Assembly: GCA_903918025.1 (NCBI GenBank)
Contig: CAIXCS010000072.1
Location: 1 to 34,052 of the forward strand
Direction of reading: 5' to 3'
Source: an uncultured Actinomycetes bacterium
GTDB taxonomy: Bacteria > Actinomycetota > Acidimicrobiia > Acidimicrobiales > RAAP-2
DNA length: 34,052 nt
The notes under the pieces are model-generated. The model did no database searches and was not told the DNA's origin. It worked only from the letters and a program-made list of their open reading frames with translations. This document shows, one piece after another, positions 25,786 through 34,052 of this stretch (positions are counted from its first letter, which is position 1; each line of letters begins with the position of its first letter). The position numbers and the translations under genes were made by a program.

Positions 25786-28700
25786 TCAGCTCTGCGGTGG
25801 CGCAAGCTCAACGAGGAGTTCGGTGAGGAAGGTTGCGCTCTCTGCAGGCTTCGGAATAACGACGAGGAGTTGACCAAGGTCTTCTTTGAAGGTCGAACCA
25901 GGAGCAAGTCGACGAAGTTTTACCTGTGAACTTACCGACAGCGAGATTGGAAGCAGCTTGGCGATGGTCTTTGACGGTCCACCAACCCTCGCCGAGGTCA
26001 CAATGCACTCATCGACACCCAATCGCAACAGTTCGGCGCGAAGGTGCCCAACTGCAACCAGTCCTTCTGCGGACGTTGGGAGGGGGCCGTAGCGATCAAG
26101 CCATTCCGCCTCGACATCGGCAACTTCTTCGTGGGTCGTTGCACCTGCGAGCCGTCGATATGCCTCAAGTCGAGCATCGGCTGCCTCGACGTAGGTCTCC
26201 GGAAGGCTGGCTGAACCAGGAACGTCAATCTTGACGACAACGGCTTGCTTCAGCGGCTCACCCTTTGCTGCGGCAACCGCTTCAGCGACCAATTGCACGT
26301 AGAGGTCGTAACCAACCGCCGCAACGTGTCCCGATTGGTCAGCACCGAGGAGGTTGCCGGCACCTCGAATCTCGAGGTCCCGCATCGCAATCTTGAAGCC
26401 ACTGCCGAGCTCGGTGTGTTCTCCAATGGTTCGAAGGCGCTCATAGGCAGTTTCCGAGAGGACTTTGTCGGCAGGATGGAATAGGTAGGCATACGCGCGC
26501 TGTCCGCCACGACCGACGCGACCTCGAAGTTGGTGCAATTGACCAAGTCCAAGCAAGTCGGCGCGATCGCAAATGAGCGTGTTCACCGTCGGCATGTCAA
26601 TGCCCGATTCAACAATGGTTGTGCAGAGCAAGACATCAGCACGCCGCTCCCAAAACTCTTGGACGACTTGCTCAAGTGTCCCCTCATCCATTTGCCCGTG
26701 GGCAATGGCAATCCGGGCTTCTGGGACAAGCTTTCGAAGCTTTCGAGCAACCTCGTCAATGTCGGCCACTCGATTGTGCACGAAGAAGACCTGACCTTCA
26801 CGAAGCAGTTCTCGACGTATCGCCTCTCTCACGGCAGCTTCTTCATACTCTCCGACATAGGTGAGGATTGGTCGGCGCTCAACCGGAGGCGTTGTGACCA
26901 TTGACAAATCACGAATCCCAGTGAGTGCCATTTCAAGCGTTCTTGGGATCGGGCTCGCTGACAGCGTGAGCACGTCAACACCGTTCGTCAACTGCTTGAT
27001 CGATTCTTTGTGGCTCACGCCAAATCGCTGTTCTTCATCAACGACGAGCAGTCCAAGTTTCTTGAACTGCAACGTCGGTGAAAGCAAGCGATGTGTTCCG
27101 ACGACGACATCCACAGAGCCATCCGCCAGACCAGCCATGACCTCGAGTGCAGCGGCGTCAGTCAAGAAACGAGACAGCATCTCCACGCGAATTGGAAAGC
27201 CCGCAAATCGATCAGTAAAGGTCTGAAAGTGCTGGCTTGCAAGGAGGGTCGTTGGAACGAGCACCGCGGCTTGCCGTCCATCTTGAACGGCCTTGAACAC
27301 CGCTCGAACCGCAATTTCCGTCTTCCCAAACCCAACGTCAGCGCAGATGAGGCGGTCCATGGGTCGTTCGGCTTCCATGTCAGCCTTCACCTCAGCAATC
27401 GCTCGCAACTGGTCCGGAGTCTCGTGATGAGGAAAGAGCGCCTCCATCTCTTCTTGCCAGGGGGTATCGGGGCCAAATCCGTACCCGGTTGCCGTCAGGC
27501 GGTTGCGGTAGAGCTCAACGAGTTCCGCAGCGACTTCCGCAGCTGCAGCTCGTGCTTTGGCTCGGGACCTCGTCCACTCAGCTCCGCCCATCTTCGAGAG
27601 CGAAGGCGAGGTGCCGCCGGAGTAGGCGGTGATTGCCTCAATTTGGTCGACGGGCAGGTACAGCTTGTCGGTTCCTTTGAAATCAAGAATCAAGTAGTCC
27701 CGAGTTGCACCACCCATGGTTCGGGTAGTCACACCACTAAACCTCGCTACCCCATGCTGACGGTGGACGACGTAGCTCCCGATTGCAAGGTCATCAAAGA
27801 ACCCATCAACGTTCTTTGGGCGCGCTCTCGCCACCTTGTGCGCGAGTCGACGACCAGTGAGATCTCCCTCAGCAATCAGTGCCACCTTTGCATCAGGTGC
27901 AATGAATCCTCGAGCCACTAACGCGAGCACCACCTCCACGCCTTTGCTCGCCGTCGCGATGGAATGTTCAATAAGTTGAACGCCTTGACCAACCAAGAGG
28001 TCACCAAGGCGACGGACGCCTGCAGGCGTCGATCCAGCAACCGTGACGCTGAACTGCTGAGCAACGAGCTCGGCGACCTGATCGGCAAACTTCTCGTCAT
28101 CACCAAGTACTGGAAGCAGCTGACGTGTGGCGAGAACCGACGTCGCTGGACCATCGGGCACTGAAACGAGAGAGAGCACCGGTGCACTGGTCTTTGCCAA
28201 CAGGCGATCGAACGAGGCGTGCAAAAGGAGTCCACTTGATTGATCAGCAGCAATTTCCTCAAGGTTCCACGTCTCAAGCAAGGTGGCGACGAGGGCCGAT
28301 TCTTCATCATTCAGTTCAATGGCGTGATCACGAATTGCCCGCGGTTCAAGCAGCACAATCTGCGAAGCTCGATCGAAGAGATCGACCACGAGTTCGTCGG
28401 TTTCGACAAGCCAAGGAAGCCAACCCTCCATGCCGTCGACCAATTCGCCATTGGTCACTCGCTCAAGCAGTTGTTTTCCAAGCCCGGACCGCGGCGCAAG
28501 CGTCTCCGCCAGTCGTTTAACGGACTCCGTTGGCTGAAACTCTCTGCAGGGAAAGAGCCACGCAGTCTCGACCTCTGCGATTGATCGCTGATCAGTCGGG
28601 TCAAAGGAGGAAATCTGATCGACCTCGTCGCCGAAGAGATCGAGGCGGACGGGCAAGGTAGCGGTCGAAGGATAGATATCCAAGATTCCACCTCGCACCG

Positions 28701-29271
28701 AAAACTCTCCCCTTGCTTCAGTGCGATGCTCACGTCGGTAGCCAGCTGCAACGAGGTTACGAATCAGGACTTCTGGATCAATGGTGTCGCCAACCGTGAC
28801 GACGATTGGCTCGAGCACCGAAGCTTCGCCAAGGTGCTGCAATGCAGCACGCACCGATGCGACGACCATCAATGGCTGATGGTCTGGTTGCGAAAGGCGC
28901 CATCTGGCCGCACTTCGTCTTCCCATGGTTTCAACGTCAGGGCTGACCCGTTCGAGTGGCAGCGTGTCCCAAGGTGGCAGGACGACCACTGACGAGGTTG
29001 GCGCGGCGATCTCTCGTCCTTCTTGCCAAGGCTCAAAGAATGCTTCGAGGTCGGTGCCGAGGCGTTCGGCCTCACTCTGGCTCGACGTAATGACCAGGAG
29101 CGGAAGCCGCTCGCCTCGTCTCGCTGCGCCGGCAAGGAACGCCGCTTGGGCTCCTGCAGCAATCGCCAAGGTCTTGCTCGTGCCGGTGAGCGCATTCGTG
29201 GCTTGGGGATCAGCCAGAAGGGCGTCCGCAACTGCTCCCAATGGTGCGCCAACCTCGAGATGAAGGTTCAT
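25786..29271 (-). CDS. mfd: Transcription-repair coupling factor
   Basis: Mfd pushes stalled RNA polymerase off damaged DNA and recruits UvrA. The 1161-aa length is normal. Domains in order are the UvrB-like N-terminal part (TLPLERVSPD, RGGILDIYPS), the RNA-polymerase-interacting CarD-like domain (HQHGVARFSGV, DKLYLPVDQI), the RecG-like translocase with Walker A DVGFGKTE (near residue 640), Walker B VVDEEQRFG, motif III TLSASPIPRTL and motif VI QLRGRVGRGGQRAYAYL, then the C-terminal TRCF domain (ADARLEAYRRLA). The ATG is four bases after the stop of pth. I see no missing element. Confidence 0.97.
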   Translation of the reverse strand: MNLHLEVGAPLGAVADALLADPQATNALTGTSKTLAIAAGAQAAFLAGAARRGERLPLLVITSSQSEAERLGTDLEAFFEPWQEGREIAAPTSSVVVLPPWDTLPLERVSPDVETMGRRSAARWRLSQPDHQPLMVVASVRAALQHLGEASVLEPIVVTVGDTIDPEVLIRNLVAAGYRREHRTEARGEFSVRGGILDIYPSTATLPVRLDLFGDEVDQISSFDPTDQRSIAEVETAWLFPCREFQPTESVKRLAETLAPRSGLGKQLLERVTNGELVDGMEGWLPWLVETDELVVDLFDRASQIVLLEPRAIRDHAIELNDEESALVATLLETWNLEEIAADQSSGLLLHASFDRLLAKTSAPVLSLVSVPDGPATSVLATRQLLPVLGDDEKFADQVAELVAQQFSVTVAGSTPAGVRRLGDLLVGQGVQLIEHSIATASKGVEVVLALVARGFIAPDAKVALIAEGDLTGRRLAHKVARARPKNVDGFFDDLAIGSYVVHRQHGVARFSGVTTRTMGGATRDYLILDFKGTDKLYLPVDQIEAITAYSGGTSPSLSKMGGAEWTRSRAKARAAAAEVAAELVELYRNRLTATGYGFGPDTPWQEEMEALFPHHETPDQLRAIAEVKADMEAERPMDRLICADVGFGKTEIAVRAVFKAVQDGRQAAVLVPTTLLASQHFQTFTDRFAGFPIRVEMLSRFLTDAAALEVMAGLADGSVDVVVGTHRLLSPTLQFKKLGLLVVDEEQRFGVSHKESIKQLTNGVDVLTLSASPIPRTLEMALTGIRDLSMVTTPPVERRPILTYVGEYEEAAVREAIRRELLREGQVFFVHNRVADIDEVARKLRKLVPEARIAIAHGQMDEGTLEQVVQEFWERRADVLLCTTIVESGIDMPTVNTLICDRADLLGLGQLHQLRGRVGRGGQRAYAYLFHPADKVLSETAYERLRTIGEHTELGSGFKIAMRDLEIRGAGNLLGADQSGHVAAVGYDLYVQLVAEAVAAAKGEPLKQAVVVKIDVPGSASLPETYVEAADARLEAYRRLAGATTHEEVADVEAEWLDRYGPLPTSAEGLVAVGHLRAELLRLGVDECIVTSARVGGPSKTIAKLLPISLSVSSQVKLRRLAPGSTFKEDLGQLLVVIPKPAESATFLTELLVELAPPQS

Positions 29272-29275
29272 CGTG

Positions 29276-29881
29276 TTAGTTGAACTGGTTCATTGCGGCT
29301 TCAAGGCCGGACGTGATGAGAAGTTCCACGGCATCAGCTGCTTGGGCAATCGAAACTTCCATTTCTGTCCTTGCCGCGCTTGAGAGCTTCTTCAAGACGT
29401 GCTGTGCCCCTTGTTCTTTTGATGGTGGCTTCCCGATTCCAATTCTGACCCTGACATAGTCTTGACTTCCAAGGACTTGAGAGAGTGACCGAAGGCCATT
29501 GTGTCCGGCGAGTCCGCCGCCAGCCTTCAGCTTGACGAGGCCGGGCACAAGGTCCAACTCATCGTGAACCACAATGAGCTTTCCCAGATCGTCGATGCCC
29601 GTTCTCTTCAGCAATGGCTTGATCGCAGCGCCCGACTCATTCATAAAGGTGGTCGGAATGGCAAGCGCAATCTTCAATCCAGAAATGGTGACTTCTGCAA
29701 GGCGACAACGTTGTCCACGTTCAATCTTGAATGATCCTCGGTGGCGCTCAGCTAAGAGACGAACGGCATCGGCACCAACATTGTGACGAGTGTGTTCGTA
29801 CTCGACACCTGGATTGCCGAGACCAAGGACGAGGTACTCCGCCGAGGACCCGACGCGCGCGCTTGCGCCGGTCAACCGCAT
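29276..29881 (-). CDS. pth: Peptidyl-tRNA hydrolase
   Basis: Pth frees tRNA from peptidyl-tRNA that drops off ribosomes. The 201-aa protein has VLGLGNPG with the substrate-binding Asn, EHTRHNVG with the catalytic His, PTTFMNESG, VHDELDL with the catalytic Asp, and GGGLAGHNGLRS. The ATG at 29881 gives about 15 extra residues before the fold. The gene sits between rplY and mfd, its usual neighbours. Confidence 0.96.
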   Translation of the reverse strand: MRLTGASARVGSSAEYLVLGLGNPGVEYEHTRHNVGADAVRLLAERHRGSFKIERGQRCRLAEVTISGLKIALAIPTTFMNESGAAIKPLLKRTGIDDLGKLIVVHDELDLVPGLVKLKAGGGLAGHNGLRSLSQVLGSQDYVRVRIGIGKPPSKEQGAQHVLKKLSSAARTEMEVSIAQAADAVELLITSGLEAAMNQFN

Positions 29882-29898
29882 AGAAAAACCGGGAAGAC

Positions 29899-30489
29899 CT
29901 AGGCCTCTGCCGGTGCTTCAGGATCGGCGACAATCCGGCTGGCGTGACTGGCGACAACCACAACATCGCCTTCAGTGACCGCGGTAACGCCAGAAGGCAG
30001 AACCAAGTCAGCAACTCGAATTGCGGCGCCGACGGTGAGATCAGAGATGTCCACCTCGATGAACGACGGAATGTCTGATGGCTTTGCCGAGACATGAAGG
30101 TTGAAGACCTGCTGGTCGATCGACCCAGCATGGTGCCGAACTTCAACGGCGTCGCCGATCAGGTTGAGCGCAACATCGGCCGAGATGAGTTCATCGCGCT
30201 GGACGATTTGGAAGTCAATGTGGGTCACCGTCCCGCGAACTGGGTGGCGCTGCAACTCACGAGCCATTGCCAAGTAACTCTTGCCATCAGCATGGAGTTC
30301 GAGCAACTGGTTCAGTCCAGCTTCGGTGGAAAGTGCTGAGCGCAGAGCCTTGGCCTCGACCGAGATTGCCATGGCTTCCATGCCATGCCCATAGAGGACC
30401 GCAGGAATCTGCCCGGCAGTCCGGAGACGGCGTGAGTCTGATGATCCGATCTTGCGACCAAGTTGGGCGTTGAGGGTGATCTCCGGCAT
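29899..30489 (-). CDS. rplY: Ribosomal protein L25 (TL5/CTC type)
   Basis: This 196-aa protein binds 5S rRNA. The N-terminal L25 domain runs from residue 1 to about 95 (RRLRTAGQIPAVLYGHG, RHPVRGTVTHIDFQ), and the C-terminal TL5 beta domain from about 96 to 185 (SFIEVDISDLTVGAAIRVADL). It is the two-domain CTC form, longer than E. coli L25. AGGAGA lies five bases before the ATG. The gene is between prs and pth. Confidence 0.95.
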   Translation of the reverse strand: MPEITLNAQLGRKIGSSDSRRLRTAGQIPAVLYGHGMEAMAISVEAKALRSALSTEAGLNQLLELHADGKSYLAMARELQRHPVRGTVTHIDFQIVQRDELISADVALNLIGDAVEVRHHAGSIDQQVFNLHVSAKPSDIPSFIEVDISDLTVGAAIRVADLVLPSGVTAVTEGDVVVVASHASRIVADPEAPAEA

Positions 30490-30589
30490 TGACGTCTCCT
30501 AGTTGCGAGGTTTCACGGCGCGTCGGGCCATGAGGGCTTTGCAATCCTAGCCGGTTGAGAACCCGAGACCAAATGGGCCTCCGCAGAAC

Positions 30590-31564
30590 TCAGGCGAGGT
30601 TCTCGCCGCCGAAAATTTCCGAAACACTCGTCTCTTCGAAGACGGCACCGATCGTGTCGGCGATCAGACGTGAAACGGACAGCACTTCGAGCTTCTCAAA
30701 GTGACGAAGTGGACTCATTGGGAGCGTGTCGGTAATGACGACTTTGGTAATCGCCGTTGAATTACTCAAGCGTTCACAAGCTGGGTCAGAGAGAACCCCG
30801 TGGGTTGCCAGTGCCCATACCTCTGCTGCACCGGATTGCTTCAGAAGATCAGCAGCGGCGCAAATTGTCCCAGCCGTGTCGATCATGTCGTCAATCAGGA
30901 TGCACTTCTTGCCTTCAATGTCGCCGACCACCTGAAGAGCTTGGACTTGGTTCGCCGTGCCCTTTGGACGCGTCTTGTGCACAAGTGCCATGTCCACACC
31001 GAGGTGGTTGGCATAACGCTCGGCGACTTTGGCCCGTCCGGCATCTGGCGTCACGATGACGGCATTGTCGCCCATGCGGTCGCGCAGGTAGTCGAGGAGC
31101 ACTGGAGCAGCCGTGACGTGATCAAACGGGCAGTCGAAGAAACCTTGGATTTGACCAGAATGCAGGTCGACGGAGAGAACTCGATCGACGCCCGCGACCT
31201 GGAGCATGTCCGCAACCAACTTCGCGGTGATTGGCTCTCGGCCCGTCGCCTTTCGGTCTTGGCGGGAGTAGCCGTAATACGGAATGACTGCGGTAATGCG
31301 CTTTGCTGACGCTCGCTTCGCTGCATCGATCATGATCATCTGCTCCATGATCGTCTCGTTGACGGGATCGCAATGCGTCTGAATGATGAAGACATCTGCA
31401 CCACGGATGGAGTTGTCATACCGGCAATGGATCTCACCGTTGGCGAACTTGCGAATATTGGCCCCGCTTGGGACCACACCGAGGTGACCAGCGATGGACT
31501 CTGCCAACGCGGGGTGTGCTCGGCCGGAGACGATTTGTAGGTGGCGTGTCGAGACGAGGTCCAT
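30590..31564 (-). CDS. prs: Ribose-phosphate pyrophosphokinase (PRPP synthetase)
   Basis: Prs makes PRPP from ribose 5-phosphate and ATP for nucleotide, histidine and tryptophan synthesis. The 324-aa class I enzyme shows KFANGEIHCRYDNSIRGADV, YYGYSRQDRK, the PRPP signature VDLHSGQIQGFFDCP, TPDAGRAKVAERYA and the ribose-5-phosphate loop CILIDDMIDTAGTI. It follows glmU after 52 bases. TAGCGT ends six bases before the ATG, so a leaderless transcript is likely in addition to read-through. No Shine-Dalgarno sequence is present. Confidence 0.97.
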   Translation of the reverse strand: MDLVSTRHLQIVSGRAHPALAESIAGHLGVVPSGANIRKFANGEIHCRYDNSIRGADVFIIQTHCDPVNETIMEQMIMIDAAKRASAKRITAVIPYYGYSRQDRKATGREPITAKLVADMLQVAGVDRVLSVDLHSGQIQGFFDCPFDHVTAAPVLLDYLRDRMGDNAVIVTPDAGRAKVAERYANHLGVDMALVHKTRPKGTANQVQALQVVGDIEGKKCILIDDMIDTAGTICAAADLLKQSGAAEVWALATHGVLSDPACERLSNSTAITKVVITDTLPMSPLRHFEKLEVLSVSRLIADTIGAVFEETSVSEIFGGENLA

Positions 31565-31570
31565 GGGGTC

Positions 31571-31576
31571 ACGCTA
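31571..31576 (-). promoter_or_regulatory. Candidate -10 element for a leaderless prs transcript
   Basis: TAGCGT on the minus strand ends six bases before the ATG at 31564. The prs gene has no Shine-Dalgarno sequence, which supports a leaderless start. Confidence 0.4.
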
Positions 31577-31616
31577 CCAATGGCAGACCATGCGCACCTG
31601 CGGTCAGTTTTTGCCC

Positions 31617-32693
31617 TTATTGAAAGCTGGCAGCAGTGACGGTTGCGCCAGCGGGAACTTCGTAGCCGGGCGGCAGCGAAACATATGGACCAACAGTTGC
31701 ATCGTCGCCAATGACCGCCATCTCCGCGGTTGTTGACCGCACCGTCGCCCCTCGCCCAATCACCGTGTCAGTGAGAAGGACGTCGGGACCAAGCTCTGCG
31801 CCGCTTGCCACGGTCGTTGCCCCACGAAGGATGACGCCAGGCATCAGCACGACATCTGGATCGAGCTCAACATCTGCATCGATGTAGGTGTCCTCGGGGT
31901 CCCACATCGTCACCCCTCGAGCCAACCATTGCCGATTGATTCGGCGCCGCATTGCTCGCTCAGCCTCGGCGAGCTGGCCGCGGTCATTGACACCTGCAAC
32001 TTCGGCCGCGTCCTCAACGATGACGGATCCAACGAGGTGCCCCGCTCCCGCCAGTACCTCAATGGCATCAGTGAGGTAGTACTCGCCTTGGACATTGCTC
32101 GGCTGGAGACGCCGAAGCGCTGGGGTCAACAGGCTCCGCTTAAAGCAGTAGATCGAAGTGTTGACTTCGGTAACGGCTCGCTCTTCTGCTGTGGCGTCAC
32201 GATCTTCAACAATTCGAACGACCGAGCCTTCTCGGTTTCTGATGATGCGTCCATAGCCCGTTGGGTCTGGTAGGACAGCCGTCAGCACGGTCGCGGCTGC
32301 ACCCGACCTTCGATGCACGTCAACGAGTGTTGCCAGCGTCTCGGTTCGAAGGAGCGGGGCGTCGCCTGGAAGGATCAGCACATCGGCTTCTCCATCGTCG
32401 AGTCCCGTTAAACCAACGCCGGCGGCATCTCCAGTTCCCAATTGATTTGGCTGATCGACAAAGGTGAGATCAATTCCCGAGGGCGCACGATCAATCATCA
32501 CCTTCGTGACCCAATCGCCCCGGTGTCCAACGACCACAACGACGGCGCTTGGTTGAAGGCCTGCGAGTGCGTCAACAATGTGCTGCAGCATTGGGCGCCC
32601 GCAGAGGTGATGCAGCGGCTTTGGGCGACTCGAGCGCATTCTCGATCCCTCGCCGGCTGCGAGGACAATTGCGGCCAATGGGTCTTCTCGCAT
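31617..32693 (-). CDS. glmU: GlmU-type N-acetylglucosamine-1-phosphate uridylyltransferase with shortened C-terminal beta helix
   Basis: The N-terminal uridylyltransferase domain is complete: LAAGEGSRMRSSRPKPLH with catalytic Arg and Lys, LPGDAPLL with the metal Asp, GYGRIIRN, GEYYLTDAI and GVNDRGQLAEAE. QLGTGDA replaces the usual QLGTGHA. The left-handed beta helix starts normally (GVTMWDPEDTYIDADVELDPDV) but stops after four or five coils at residue 358, whereas full GlmU has about 450-480 residues. The acetyltransferase region with the catalytic His and the NYDG motif is absent. The enzyme probably makes UDP-GlcNAc from GlcNAc-1-phosphate only, so glucosamine-1-phosphate acetylation would need another protein. 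No frameshifted remainder fits in the 52-base gap to prs. Confidence 0.88.
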   Translation of the reverse strand: MREDPLAAIVLAAGEGSRMRSSRPKPLHHLCGRPMLQHIVDALAGLQPSAVVVVVGHRGDWVTKVMIDRAPSGIDLTFVDQPNQLGTGDAAGVGLTGLDDGEADVLILPGDAPLLRTETLATLVDVHRRSGAAATVLTAVLPDPTGYGRIIRNREGSVVRIVEDRDATAEERAVTEVNTSIYCFKRSLLTPALRRLQPSNVQGEYYLTDAIEVLAGAGHLVGSVIVEDAAEVAGVNDRGQLAEAERAMRRRINRQWLARGVTMWDPEDTYIDADVELDPDVVLMPGVILRGATTVASGAELGPDVLLTDTVIGRGATVRSTTAEMAVIGDDATVGPYVSLPPGYEVPAGATVTAASFQ

Positions 32694-32721
32694 GGCTCTT
32701 CTCTAGCACTCACACCTCCAC

Positions 32722-32727
32722 TACGGT
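32722..32727 (+). promoter_or_regulatory. Candidate -10 element for a leaderless hydrolase transcript
   Basis: TACGGT ends six bases before the GTG at 32734. It lies inside a small hairpin-forming palindrome (CTCCAC-TACG-GTGGAG, 32716-32731) in the 40-base divergent gap shared with glmU. Confidence 0.38.
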
Positions 32728-32733
32728 GGAGTT

Positions 32734-33633
32734 GTGGAGAACATTTTCTACGACGAATTCTCGATGTTGCATGAAAATGCTGAGGAGTTCGGTCTTCCCT
32801 TCGAGCAGGCACCGGTTCTTCGCCGCGAAGAATTTGCCCTCAGCGATGGGCGATTGCTCTCGGGACTTCGTTGGGGTGATCAACCAGTTTCCATGACGCT
32901 CTTGCACGGCGGAGCGCAGAATGCGCACACCTGGGACACGGTCTGTCTTGCGCTTGGACGCTCCGTCTTGGCTCTTGATCTTCCAGGACACGGCCATTCC
33001 GATGGAGGAGCTCGGGGTGCCGGAGATCCTGTCAGCAATGCACTCGATATTGCACAAGTTCTCGAAGGTTTGCAGCCCAAATCGCCTCTCCTCGTCGGCA
33101 TGTCGCTCGGTGGCCTCACCGCAATCTCGGTTGCTGCGACGAAGCCTCACCTTGTGGCTCGCCTCGTACTCGTTGACATCACTCCCGGCGTCAATCGAGA
33201 GAAGGCGAATCACATCACCGCGTTCGTCAATGGACCTGCAACGTTTCCGAGTTTCGATGAATTGCTGAAGCGAACCAAGGAATTCAATCCAACCCGTTCA
33301 GAGTCGTCGCTTCGACGAGGCATTCTCCACAATGCCCTCCAGCTCGAAGACGGCAGTTGGCAGTGGCGCTATGCGCGCCACCGCGACGTTGAGGCACCAC
33401 TTCCCCTTGATCACGGTTCTCGTTGGGACGACCTTGCGTCACTCAAGATTCCGGTGCTGCTCGTTCGTGGGATGAGTTCCGGCTCGGTGGTCGACGATGA
33501 TGACGAGGCCAAGTTTCTCGAAGTAGTGACGGACGCAACGGTCATTCGAGTTGAAGGTGCCGGGCATTCCATACAAGGAGATCGACCGGTCGAACTGGCC
33601 AAGATTCTGGCCACTTTTGCCGACGAGGCATGA
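32734..33633 (+). CDS. Alpha/beta hydrolase fold protein
   Basis: The 299-aa protein has the hydrolase fold from about residue 35: LLHGGAQNAHTWD with the oxyanion HGG, LALDLPGHGHSD, the nucleophile elbow GMSLGG with the catalytic Ser, IPVLLVRGMSSG near the acid position, and GAGHSIQGDRP with the catalytic His. It could be an esterase, lipase or C-C hydrolase; the substrate is unknown. About 30 residues precede the fold. The GTG start has no ribosome binding site but has TACGGT six bases upstream, suggesting a leaderless transcript. It overlaps the next gene as ATGA. Together they interrupt the usual tRNA-Gln-glmU neighbourhood on the other strand. Confidence 0.87.
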   Translation: MENIFYDEFSMLHENAEEFGLPFEQAPVLRREEFALSDGRLLSGLRWGDQPVSMTLLHGGAQNAHTWDTVCLALGRSVLALDLPGHGHSDGGARGAGDPVSNALDIAQVLEGLQPKSPLLVGMSLGGLTAISVAATKPHLVARLVLVDITPGVNREKANHITAFVNGPATFPSFDELLKRTKEFNPTRSESSLRRGILHNALQLEDGSWQWRYARHRDVEAPLPLDHGSRWDDLASLKIPVLLVRGMSSGSVVDDDDEAKFLEVVTDATVIRVEGAGHSIQGDRPVELAKILATFADEA

Positions 33634-33950
33634 GCGACACACCTCGAACAACCAAACGCATTGTCGCAACGCTCTCCATGCTGGTGGTCTTAGTCGCCCT
33701 CTTTACCGCTGCGTTTATCTGGCAACTCTCTCGGGCACTTGGTGGCAATACTTTGAGTTGGGCCTACGTCATTGAATGGCCGTTCCTCATTGGCTACGCG
33801 TGCTTCTTTGCGTACCGTGACCTCACCGGTACGAAGCCCAAGAAGCGGCCATCAAAGCGTCGTTCATTGACGGCGACTCAAGAGGAAGAGGCAGCAATGG
33901 CCTCGTATAACGAGTACCTCGCGCAACTGCAACGAGAAGACCAGCCGTAA
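33630..33950 (+). CDS. Small membrane protein with two transmembrane helices
   Basis: This 106-aa protein has hydrophobic helices at about residues 11-33 and 44-62, with a short loop between (SRALGGNTLSW) and a basic then acidic C-terminal tail (KPKKRPSKRR, then EEEAAMASYNEYLAQLQRE). Both ends are probably cytoplasmic. The ATG overlaps the stop of the hydrolase gene as ATGA, so the pair is co-translated and may act together. WPFLIGYACFFAY resembles small actinobacterial membrane proteins of unknown function. I cannot assign a role. Confidence 0.8.
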   Translation: MSDTPRTTKRIVATLSMLVVLVALFTAAFIWQLSRALGGNTLSWAYVIEWPFLIGYACFFAYRDLTGTKPKKRPSKRRSLTATQEEEAAMASYNEYLAQLQREDQP

Positions 33951-33979
33951 ACGGTGCGGTTGGCTGTTCCGGTCGATCG

Positions 33980-34052
33980 CTGGCGGGAGAGGACTCGAAC
34001 CCCTAGCATCCGGGACCAAAACCCGGCGTTCTGCCAATTGAACTACCCGCCA
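33980..34052 (-). tRNA. tRNA-Gln (anticodon UUG)
   Basis: A full 73-nt cloverleaf reaches the last base of the window. The acceptor stem TGGCGGG pairs with CCCGCCA, the D arm is GTTC/GAAC, the anticodon stem CCGGG pairs with CCCGG around TTTTGGT (anticodon TTG), the variable loop is ATGCT, the T arm is AGGGG-TTCGAGT-CCTCT, and base 73 is G as in bacterial tRNA-Gln. CCA is not encoded. In actinobacteria this tRNA commonly precedes glmU. Confidence 0.95.

Noticed and set aside
29884-29914. ACCGG/CCGGT stem followed by five T between rplY and pth on the minus strand
   Set aside because: The stem has only five pairs and a 17-base loop, and it would cut a conserved gene run. I consider it too weak to call a terminator.

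Overview
The window looks like chromosomal DNA of a moderately GC-rich actinobacterium. The gene order glmU-prs-rplY-pth-mfd-surA-like-mazG-eno-ftsB-DUF501-ppx, with a tRNA-Gln just upstream, is a characteristic actinobacterial housekeeping run. The F420 genes cofD and cofE, many GTG starts and several apparently leaderless genes fit the same phylum. The modest GC content and a cofE without the fused reductase domain of mycobacterial FbiB make a lineage such as Acidimicrobiia plausible, but that placement is inference from gene content. I see no insertion sequence, phage gene, CRISPR array or other mobile element.

Layout. (1) 1-3876, minus: a large family 2 glycosyltransferase with a polytopic membrane region, followed with a 4-nt overlap by a DUF5719-like exported protein that runs off the left edge and is absent from the ORF track. 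(2) 3981-4697, plus: a Lys/Ala/Thr-rich histone-tail-like protein with its own promoter. (3) 4751-11502, minus: an envelope or polysaccharide block with an acyl-CoA synthetase, an SDR oxidoreductase, three consecutive GT4 glycosyltransferases and a GDP-6-deoxy-mannose reductase-like epimerase. (4) 11557-13199, plus: cofD-cofE for coenzyme F420. (5) 13206-16810, minus: a stand-alone BTAD-type regulator, an anchored protein of unknown function, a sugar-nucleotide pyrophosphorylase and galE. (6) 16884-16956, minus: an unusual tRNA with anticodon UAA and leucine-like D arm but a five-base variable loop. (7) 17036-19331, plus: an NlpC/P60 wall hydrolase and a family 2 glycosyltransferase. (8) 19318-32693, minus: the housekeeping run, ending in a RimJ/RimL-type acetyltransferase. 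(9) 32734-33950, plus: an alpha/beta hydrolase and a small two-helix membrane protein, placed between glmU and tRNA-Gln(UUG), which ends at the right edge.

How the genes work together. Much of the window serves the cell surface: nucleotide-sugar supply (glmU, the pyrophosphorylase, galE, the reductase), sugar transfer (five glycosyltransferases), wall cleavage (NlpC/P60) and division (FtsB). The rest is core metabolism and maintenance: PRPP synthesis, glycolysis, ribosome and peptidyl-tRNA upkeep, transcription-coupled repair, nucleotide-pool cleaning and F420 synthesis. The points most worth a second look are the class I-shaped tRNA(UAA), the GlmU that ends before its acetyltransferase active site, the Lys/Ala/Thr-rich protein, and a recurring -10-like hexamer six bases before GTG/ATG starts.
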